Assembly (NCBI GenBank): GCA_035708065.1
Contig: DASSTC010000079.1
Location: forward strand, 1-9,975
DNA from: JAICUY01 sp035708065
GTDB taxonomy: Bacteria; Chloroflexota; Limnocylindria; QHBO01
Direction: 5' to 3'
DNA length: 9,975 nucleotides
Positions 5,117 to 9,975 of this stretch are shown here, piece after piece. The position numbers were made by a program, and so were the translations under genes. Each line of letters opens with the position of its first letter. The stretch's first letter is position 1. The notes under the pieces were generated by a model, which saw only the letters and a program-made list of their open reading frames with translations, was not told the DNA's origin and searched no databases.

Positions 5117-7735
5117 CTAGGTCACGATCCCGGGCGCCGGCCGGCGCGTGGCGGCCGCCGCCGCCCGTTCGAGCCATTTCGACATCGACAGCCGCAGATC
5201 ATCGCCCTTGGACAGAATCTCGGCCACCTTCCCGTTCAGCCGTTCGCGATCGGCTGCCGAAAGCTCCTGGCCGGTGAGGATCAGAATCGTCGCGTCACGC
5301 GTCGCCTCATTCGCATGCAGGCGGTTCACGACCTCGTAGCCGTCCATGTCGGGCATCAGCAGGTCGCAGATCACGAGCTCCGGCGGCTCCTCGGCCGCCA
5401 GTCGGACGGCCTCCTCGCCCGACGCGGCCGCCACGACGTCGAAGCCCTCGACGCCGAGGGTCTGCACCACGAGCTCGCGCGCAGCAGGATCGTCGTCGAC
5501 GGCCAACACCCGAACCGGACGCTGCTTGACCTTGGTGGTGAAGGTGTACTGCGACAGGCGCGCCAAGAGCTCGCGCGGTCGGATCGGCTTGAGGAAGTAG
5601 TCCACCGCGCCGAGGCCGATGGCCACATTGCGTTCATCGACCACCGTCACGACCACGACCGGGATGTCGCGAAGTTCGGGGTCGGCCTTCAGGCGACGCA
5701 GCACCTCCCAGCCATCGACGCCGGGGAGCAGGACGTCGAGGAGGATGGCGGCCGGGCGCACGGCTCGAGCGGCAGTGATGCCGGCCTCGCCGTCGGAGCT
5801 CACGACGACCTGGTAGTCCTCGGCCTCGAGGTAGGTGCGCAGGAGGCGCACCGCGCTGGGATCGTCCTCGATGACGAGCACGGTCGCGTCGGACGGCTTG
5901 CCATGGAATGCCGGAGCCGGCTCGGGAATCGCCTCATCGCCACGCACGTGCGGCAGCCGGATCTCGAACCGCGACCCGCGGCCGAGCTCCGACTCGAGAT
6001 GAACCGTTCCGCCATGCGCTTCGGCCAACCGGCGGGTGAGCGCCAAGCCGAGCCCGGTCCCGGCCTCGCGGGCCTTGATGTCGCCAACCTGGCTGAACTC
6101 CTCGAATACCCGCGCAAGATCATCGGGTGCAATGCCAACGCCCGTATCGGTCACCGCGATGGTGGTGTCATCGCCGTGCCACGACGCCTCGACGCGGATT
6201 TCGCCGTGTTCCGGCGTGAACTTGATGGCGTTGGAGAGGAGGTTGTAGACCATCTGGCGCAGGCGGCCCCGATCGGCGACGATCGCGCCGCGTTCGGCAT
6301 CGACGGTCACGTTGATCTGCTTGCGGTCGGCGAGCGGCCGAAGACCCTCCACCGATTCGCTCAGCGCCGCGGCGACGTCGAACGTCTCGCGCTGCAGCTC
6401 GATCCGGCCCGCTTCGATCTTCGTCAGGTCGAGCACATCGTTGATCAGCCCGAGCAGGTGATCGCCGCTGCGATGGATATGCTGGATCCATTCGTCGGGT
6501 ACCCCCCGCCGGTCGCCGACGAGCGGCTCATCCAGCATCAGCGACGAAAAGCCGATGATCGCGCTCAGGGGTGTCCGCAACTCGTGGCTCATGCTTGCCA
6601 GGAAGTCGCTCTTGGCCTGGCTGGCGCGCTCGAGCGCCGAGACGGTGTGCGACAGTCGTTCGGCCAATGCCGCCTGCTGCGCCAGCGCATCGGCTCGTTC
6701 GGCAAAGACCGATGCCCGCTGCGCGAGCGCGTCGATGATGACGTGATCGTCCGCCGAGAAGAGGCTCGGGCGTGCGTGAAACAGCAGCAGCGCGCCACGA
6801 CTGGCGGCCCCTCCCCATGGAATCGACGCGACGTAGTTGGCGCCCATCACATCCGCCAGGTGACGAAGCTCACCATCCGAAGCGGTCAGCCGCTCATGAC
6901 CTTCCCGGCGGCCCGGCGCCGTCGGGAGGACGAAGCCTTCCTCAAGGGGCGGCGCGTCCCCGGACACGGCAAGGATTCTGGATGGGCCGTCGGCGACGAC
7001 CATGGCGGACCGAGCTCCTGCAGTGCGTCGTGCAAGCTCGGCCGTCCTCGCCCACAGCTGCGCGCTCGGCTCATCGGAAGGAGCGTCGATGAGCTGGTTC
7101 GTGAAGCCGTGCGTCGCCATCGCACTCCACAGCCGTCGCAGCCAGCGGGGCGGGAGGAATGCCAGCAGGTACAGCGCCGCGGCTACCACCGCGAGGACGC
7201 GTCCGCCGTCCGCGGCCGCACGTGCTTCTGTCGGCACCACGAACAGGCCCATGGCGAGAGCCAGCGACGCGCTGGCGGCCGCCGCACACCACAGCCGGAT
7301 ACGAGCTGAGCCGACGCGCCGACGCGCTTCCCCCTCGAGCACGCCAGCGGCCACCATGTCCGTCGCGACGAAGACCGTCACAGCGGCGACCAGCAACGGC
7401 CGGCTCGACTGGAGTGGCACGATGAGCAGCGGACCCGCGGTCACGGCGTACGCGGCACCGGCCACGATCCAGACCCAGCGCGCCACCGGATGGAGCCGAT
7501 GCGCCACGCGAAGGGTGAACAACGGCTGTGCCAGGAGCAGGGCGACCGCCAGGCCGCTGACGACATCCGGAAGCTGCCCGAAGACAGCCGCGGCGCCCAT
7601 CAGCGCGAGCAGCGCCGCGACCGAGGCGAAGATCAGCATCACGTCGCGACTCAGGCCGTCCCGGCGGCGAACGTAGTTGACCAGCGTTGCCCCGAACAGG
7701 ACGGCAAACGCGAGCAGGATGAACGCGGTCGTCAC
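5117..7735 (-). CDS. Seven-TM hybrid sensor histidine kinase with two C-terminal receiver domains
   Basis: The 872-aa protein has about seven TM segments in residues 4-198 and a GAF-like region at about 215-345 (RSAMVVADGPSRILAV ... GALLLFHARPSLFSADDHVI). A short coiled-coil-like stretch then leads into the HisKA domain with His384 in SHELRTPL. The HATPase domain has Asn502 (NLLSNAIKF), Asp530 (DTGVGIA) and GTGLGLALTRRL. Receiver 1 (about 620-740) has Asp667 (LLDVLLPGVDG) and a terminal KPI. Receiver 2 (about 745-860) has Asp791 (CDLLMPDMDG), but its end reads ILSKGDD rather than Lys-Pro. No Hpt domain is present. It starts at GTG 7735, overlapping the upstream HD-GYP regulator by 4 bp (GTGA), so the two are co-translated. 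The input is unknown: a membrane-embedded 7TM region plus a cytosolic GAF. Phosphotransfer probably ends at the HD-GYP protein or at its own receivers. Confidence 0.93.
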   Translation of the reverse strand: MTTAFILLAFAVLFGATLVNYVRRRDGLSRDVMLIFASVAALLALMGAAAVFGQLPDVVSGLAVALLLAQPLFTLRVAHRLHPVARWVWIVAGAAYAVTAGPLLIVPLQSSRPLLVAAVTVFVATDMVAAGVLEGEARRRVGSARIRLWCAAAASASLALAMGLFVVPTEARAAADGGRVLAVVAAALYLLAFLPPRWLRRLWSAMATHGFTNQLIDAPSDEPSAQLWARTAELARRTAGARSAMVVADGPSRILAVSGDAPPLEEGFVLPTAPGRREGHERLTASDGELRHLADVMGANYVASIPWGGAASRGALLLFHARPSLFSADDHVIIDALAQRASVFAERADALAQQAALAERLSHTVSALERASQAKSDFLASMSHELRTPLSAIIGFSSLMLDEPLVGDRRGVPDEWIQHIHRSGDHLLGLINDVLDLTKIEAGRIELQRETFDVAAALSESVEGLRPLADRKQINVTVDAERGAIVADRGRLRQMVYNLLSNAIKFTPEHGEIRVEASWHGDDTTIAVTDTGVGIAPDDLARVFEEFSQVGDIKAREAGTGLGLALTRRLAEAHGGTVHLESELGRGSRFEIRLPHVRGDEAIPEPAPAFHGKPSDATVLVIEDDPSAVRLLRTYLEAEDYQVVVSSDGEAGITAARAVRPAAILLDVLLPGVDGWEVLRRLKADPELRDIPVVVVTVVDERNVAIGLGAVDYFLKPIRPRELLARLSQYTFTTKVKQRPVRVLAVDDDPAARELVVQTLGVEGFDVVAAASGEEAVRLAAEEPPELVICDLLMPDMDGYEVVNRLHANEATRDATILILTGQELSAADRERLNGKVAEILSKGDDLRLSMSKWLERAAAAATRRPAPGIVT

Positions 7736-8757
7736 GTGATCAGGCCGCGAATGAACGGGCTCGGCTCTGCGGGATCGGCACCGCTGCGGAGATACTCGAC
7801 GAAGAGGTCGACGACCCCGGGGTCGAACTGGCTACCACGATGCGTCGCGAGCTCGGCGAGTGCCGCATGTGGAGTCAGTGCTGCACGGTAGGGCCGGTCA
7901 TGGGTCATGGCGTCATGCGCGTCGGCGACCGCCACGATCCTGGCGCCGATGGGAATCTGCTGGCCGCGCAGGCCATCCGGATAACCGGCGCCATCCCAGC
8001 GCTCGTGATGCGCGCGAACGATGGGGCCGACCAGGCGCCCAAGGCGCAACGGAGCGAGGATGTCGGCGCCGATGATCGGATGGCGCTGCATCTCGGCGCG
8101 CTCCGCGTCCGTCAGGCGTCCAGGCTTGGTGAGCACAGCTTCGGCGATGCCGATCTTGCCGACGTCGTGCAGCACGGCGCCATAGCCGACCGCCTCGACC
8201 TCATCCGCATCGAGGCCTGCCAGGCGGGCCAGGGCGATGGCCGCATCGGCCACGCGCCCACAATGGTGCTCGGTCAGCGGGTCCTTGGCGTCGACGGCGT
8301 TCGCCAATGCCACCAGCACGTCCTGCGTCGACTCGAGGCGAGTCATCGCCGCCGACAGGCGGAGATTTGCGCGGACGCGGGCCAGCAGCTCGGCCGGCTC
8401 AAAGGGCTTGGTGATGAAGTCGCTCGCGCCGGCGTCGAGACCCGAAACCTTGTCCTCCACGCGACCCCTCGCCGTCACGAGGATGATCGGCAGCAGCGCG
8501 GTGGCGGGTGTGTCCCGAAGCCGTCGCGTCAGCTCGAGGCCATCCATCTCCGGCATGCCGATGTCGAGCAGCGCCAGGTCAGGTGGATCGCGGGTGATCT
8601 CTGCCAATGCCGCCGCCCCGTTGTCGACCTCGCGCACGTGGTACGAGCCACGGGCCAGGGTGGCGCGCAGCAGGGCACGGGTAGCGGCGTCGTCCTCGGC
8701 AACGAGCACGTGCGGCTCGACGCCGGCGACACTGCGAGGCACGGCCACGGAATCCAT
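7732..8757 (-). CDS. Response regulator with HD-GYP cyclic-di-GMP phosphodiesterase domain (RpfG-like)
   Basis: The 341-aa protein has a receiver domain at about 16-130 with acidic pair Asp22/Asp23, phosphoacceptor Asp65 (LALLDIGMPEMDG), Thr95 and Lys117-Pro118. A helical linker leads to an HD-GYP domain at about 145-330. The metal and signature residues look intact: His165 in HHCGRV, His197-Asp198 in LHDVGKIGI, His226-Pro227, His250-His251-Glu252, Gly258-Tyr259-Pro260 in DGAGYPDGL, and Asp279 in VADAHDAM. Proteins of this family hydrolyse cyclic-di-GMP, so an active enzyme is likely. It is the first gene of an operon with the hybrid kinase (4-bp overlap), which suggests that the kinase phosphorylates it. 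The ATG at 8757 lacks a close Shine-Dalgarno; AGGA is about 15 nt away, and a GTG three codons in is an alternative start. Confidence 0.92.
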   Translation of the reverse strand: MDSVAVPRSVAGVEPHVLVAEDDAATRALLRATLARGSYHVREVDNGAAALAEITRDPPDLALLDIGMPEMDGLELTRRLRDTPATALLPIILVTARGRVEDKVSGLDAGASDFITKPFEPAELLARVRANLRLSAAMTRLESTQDVLVALANAVDAKDPLTEHHCGRVADAAIALARLAGLDADEVEAVGYGAVLHDVGKIGIAEAVLTKPGRLTDAERAEMQRHPIIGADILAPLRLGRLVGPIVRAHHERWDGAGYPDGLRGQQIPIGARIVAVADAHDAMTHDRPYRAALTPHAALAELATHRGSQFDPGVVDLFVEYLRSGADPAEPSPFIRGLIT

Positions 8758-8812
8758 GAGGGCGCGATGGTCCTACGGGCCGTTGCACGCCGTCACTAGT
8801 ACGAACGTCGCA

Positions 8813-8845
8813 CGAGGACGAGGGCGAGCTAAGGGCGAGGACGAG
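8813..8845. repeat. Purine-rich direct repeats between tRNA-Gln and the HD-GYP gene
   Basis: cgaggacgag occurs at 8813-8822 and 8836-8845, and agggcgag at 8821-8828 and 8832-8839, giving an interleaved repeat around ctaa. It lies 5' of the HD-GYP gene and 3' of the tRNA on their shared strand. It could be a regulatory site or slippage-derived sequence. No promoter was confidently found in 8758-8854; TACTAG at 8801-8796 on the minus strand is only a weak -10 candidate. Confidence 0.35.
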
Positions 8846-8854
8846 CAGGCGATC

Positions 8855-8929
8855 TGGCTGGGGCGGAAGGATTCGAACCTTCGATCTCCTGATCCAGAGT
8901 CAGGCGCCTTACCGCTTGGCCACACCCCA
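8855..8929 (-). tRNA. tRNA-Gln (anticodon CTG), CCA encoded
   Basis: Read on the minus strand, the gene folds as a complete cloverleaf. The acceptor arm TGGGGTG pairs with CGCCCCA (one G-T pair), and the D arm contains GCCAAGCGGTAAGGC. The anticodon stem CCTGA/TCAGG encloses the loop CTCTGGA with anticodon CTG at 8897-8895, and the T arm GAAGG/CCTTC holds TTCGAAT. The first base is U and the discriminator base is G (8858), both usual for bacterial tRNA-Gln. The 3' CCA is encoded at 8857-8855. It decodes CAG. It is transcribed in the same direction as the HD-GYP gene, which begins about 100 bp downstream. No intrinsic terminator with a T-run is visible after it. Confidence 0.97.
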
Positions 8930-8945
8930 GCGCGAGTGCCGCACG

Positions 8946-8954
8946 ATTCTACCA
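8946..8954 (-). promoter_or_regulatory. Extended -10 promoter element for tRNA-Gln
   Basis: TGGTAGAAT reads on the minus strand at 8954-8946: a -10 hexamer TAGAAT preceded by TGn. It ends 16 nt before the first tRNA base, leaving room for a short 5' leader. The -35 region is weak (TTCCAG about 18 bp upstream), consistent with an extended -10 promoter. Confidence 0.6.
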
Positions 8955-9055
8955 AACGACCGATCCGACCTGGAAACGAGGCCGGATCACAGGTGACGTC
9001 ATGGGGCGCCTGGCTGCTGGACGAGCAAGCGGCCGCTGCTGCATGCTGCCGCGCG

Positions 9056-9063
9056 AAGGAGGG
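9056..9063 (+). promoter_or_regulatory. Ribosome-binding site deciding a TTG start
   Basis: AAGGAGGG is a near-perfect Shine-Dalgarno sequence 10 nt before TTG 9074, in the frame of the DUF922 protein. The other in-frame candidates, GTG 8993 and GTG 9086, are less well placed (8993 has only GAGG about 11 nt upstream; 9086 is 22 nt from this site). Confidence 0.6.
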
Positions 9064-9073
9064 TCTTGGTTCC

Positions 9074-9975
9074 TTGCCCGAGCTGGTGCCCGCGCGTCGC
9101 CGAGCGCCGCGATCATTCGTCGTCATCGGTGCGGTGGCATCGGTCTGCGTGCTTGGCGTCGCGATGTTCGGCGGCAAGCTGATGGCCGATCAGGCCGTAC
9201 CGCAGGCTCCCGCCTGGACGCCGTTGCCGAGCGTGTCGCATCGGCCCGTGGCGAATGCCGGACTCGGCGTTGTCATCGACGCGCCCGTCGAGCCGGGCTC
9301 ATGGGGCTACATCCCCGTCAAGGGTGTCTTCGTGGTCGCCGCACCCGGCGACGTGCGCGAAACAAGCATTGGCACGCTACCGGAAGGCTCGTATGTCCTG
9401 GTCCTGGAAGGACCGATTCCGTCCTCGGGCGAGGACTGGTACCGCGTCGCAGGCGACGAGGTCGCAGGCTGGATCCCGGCCGGCCGCGACGGCAACGCCT
9501 GGGTCGTCAACGCGCGGACGACCGCCACCTCGGTGCCGGTCTGGGACCCGCCGGTCCTGATTCCGGGCGCCGAGGTCGAGTATTACGACGTCGAGGGCGT
9601 CTCACCGTCGGAGCTGCGCGATGCGGTGGCGATGCTCGGGCCGGTGACCGACACCGACGCCGAGGATGGAGACGTCATTGCCCAAACGACCTTCGAACCG
9701 GACTTCGAGGAGTACAGACGCATCGCCTCGTTTGACCACTCCGTCGAGAGCTACGACGCCTGCCGGGTGTCGTGGACGTTCGTGGTGACGCTGCCGCGCT
9801 GGATCGGTCCGTCGCCAGCGCCACTGCCAGTCTTCACCTGGTGGGAGGCCGCGCGCCAGAAGATGGTCGAGCACGAAACGAAGCACGTGCAGATCTGGCG
9901 TGACGCCCTGCCGGCGCTCGAGTCGCGGCTGGACCCGATCGAAAAGGACGCCTACTGCGCCGATGCGAAGTCGGA
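9074..9975 (+). CDS. Exported SH3-like/DUF922 putative zinc metalloprotease, 3'-truncated by the window edge
   Basis: The frame stays open to the right edge, giving 300 visible residues from TTG 9074. Residues 1-38 form a signal peptide or membrane anchor: a basic start (PARRRAPR) and then a hydrophobic core (FVVIGAVASVCVLGVAMF). Residues ~78-143 look like a bacterial SH3-like domain (VFVVAAPGDVRETSIGTLPE, DWYRVAGDEVAGWIP). Residues ~165-295 match the DUF922 family: YYDVEGVSPSELRDAV, a paired-strand region with Cys230, TLPRW, and a zinc-type motif HETKH (His267, Glu268, His271) in an EAARQKMVEHETKHVQIW helix. Cys295 may pair with Cys230. DUF922 proteins are predicted zinc-dependent peptidases of the envelope; no substrate is known. 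The SH3-like domain suggests cell-wall binding. The frame is also open from GTG 8993, so a longer N-terminus is possible but less likely. It is divergent from tRNA-Gln. Confidence 0.8.
   Translation, partial: MPELVPARRRAPRSFVVIGAVASVCVLGVAMFGGKLMADQAVPQAPAWTPLPSVSHRPVANAGLGVVIDAPVEPGSWGYIPVKGVFVVAAPGDVRETSIGTLPEGSYVLVLEGPIPSSGEDWYRVAGDEVAGWIPAGRDGNAWVVNARTTATSVPVWDPPVLIPGAEVEYYDVEGVSPSELRDAVAMLGPVTDTDAEDGDVIAQTTFEPDFEEYRRIASFDHSVESYDACRVSWTFVVTLPRWIGPSPAPLPVFTWWEAARQKMVEHETKHVQIWRDALPALESRLDPIEKDAYCADAKS

Noticed and set aside
4829..7309. 826-codon open frame on the plus strand opposite the hybrid kinase
   Set aside because: It is antisense to a protein with a complete set of kinase and receiver motifs. 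Its translation is low-complexity and rich in Arg, His and Asp, with no recognisable domain. Such long shadows are expected in GC-rich DNA.
7840..8799. 319-codon plus-strand frame opposite the HD-GYP gene
   Set aside because: It is antisense to a protein with intact receiver and HD-GYP signatures, and has no domain of its own.
8855..8929. tRNA gene as an integration (att) site of a mobile element
   Set aside because: No integrase, no direct repeat of the tRNA 3' end in the window and no change in composition around it.
8962..8988. Inverted repeat gatccg/cggatc before the DUF922 gene
   Set aside because: The arms are only 6 bp, GC-rich and 15 bp apart, which is easily expected by chance in this composition.
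9001..9735. 244-codon plus-strand frame with an ATG overlapping the DUF922 gene
   Set aside because: Its translation is Arg/Gly-rich low complexity. The frame +1 from it encodes a signal anchor, SH3-like and DUF922 motifs and has the good Shine-Dalgarno.

Overview
The window is GC-rich chromosomal DNA from a free-living bacterium. Genes are tightly packed, with 4-bp overlaps and several GTG/TTG starts. Signal transduction dominates: two separate two-component loci, at least four receiver domains and two PspC-type membrane proteins. The PspC-domain kinase paired with a NarL-type regulator, the GC content and the absence of any visible outer-membrane machinery suggest a monoderm lineage, either Actinomycetota or a soil/freshwater Chloroflexota. 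The sequence alone does not settle the taxon. I see no mobile element, CRISPR array or integrase.

Layout: (1) 1-251 +, C-terminal end of an unidentified membrane-anchored protein. (2) 252-393, convergent intergenic region with an imperfect octamer tandem repeat. (3) 394-1832 -, an envelope-stress-type operon: a PspC protein with a C-terminal toastrack/LiaF-like domain, then a 68-aa two-TM protein and an overlooked 32-aa one-TM miniprotein. (4) 1833-1956, divergent control region with an 8-bp-arm dyad and a direct repeat. (5) 1957-4471 +, a PspC-domain histidine kinase, a NarL/LuxR-type response regulator overlapping it by 4 bp, and a class I SAM-dependent methyltransferase. (6) 4472-4584, control region with a perfect 11-bp inverted repeat. 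(7) 4585-5094 +, a DoxX-family membrane protein. (8) 5117-8757 -, a second signalling operon: a receiver/HD-GYP response regulator overlapping a seven-TM hybrid histidine kinase with two C-terminal receivers. (9) 8855-8929 -, tRNA-Gln(CTG) with encoded CCA and its own promoter. (10) 9074-9975 +, a secreted or membrane-anchored SH3-like/DUF922 putative zinc metalloprotease that runs off the right edge.

The genes fall into two functional units. In the first, the divergently transcribed PspC proteins, kinase and regulator look like one membrane-stress sensing circuit; the 8-bp dyad between them is the natural candidate for autoregulation. In the second, the hybrid kinase is co-translated with an HD-GYP response regulator, which suggests that a membrane or small-molecule input is relayed to cyclic-di-GMP breakdown. 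The DoxX gene, with its own strong ribosome-binding site and operator-like palindrome, appears independently regulated, probably by a repressor encoded elsewhere.
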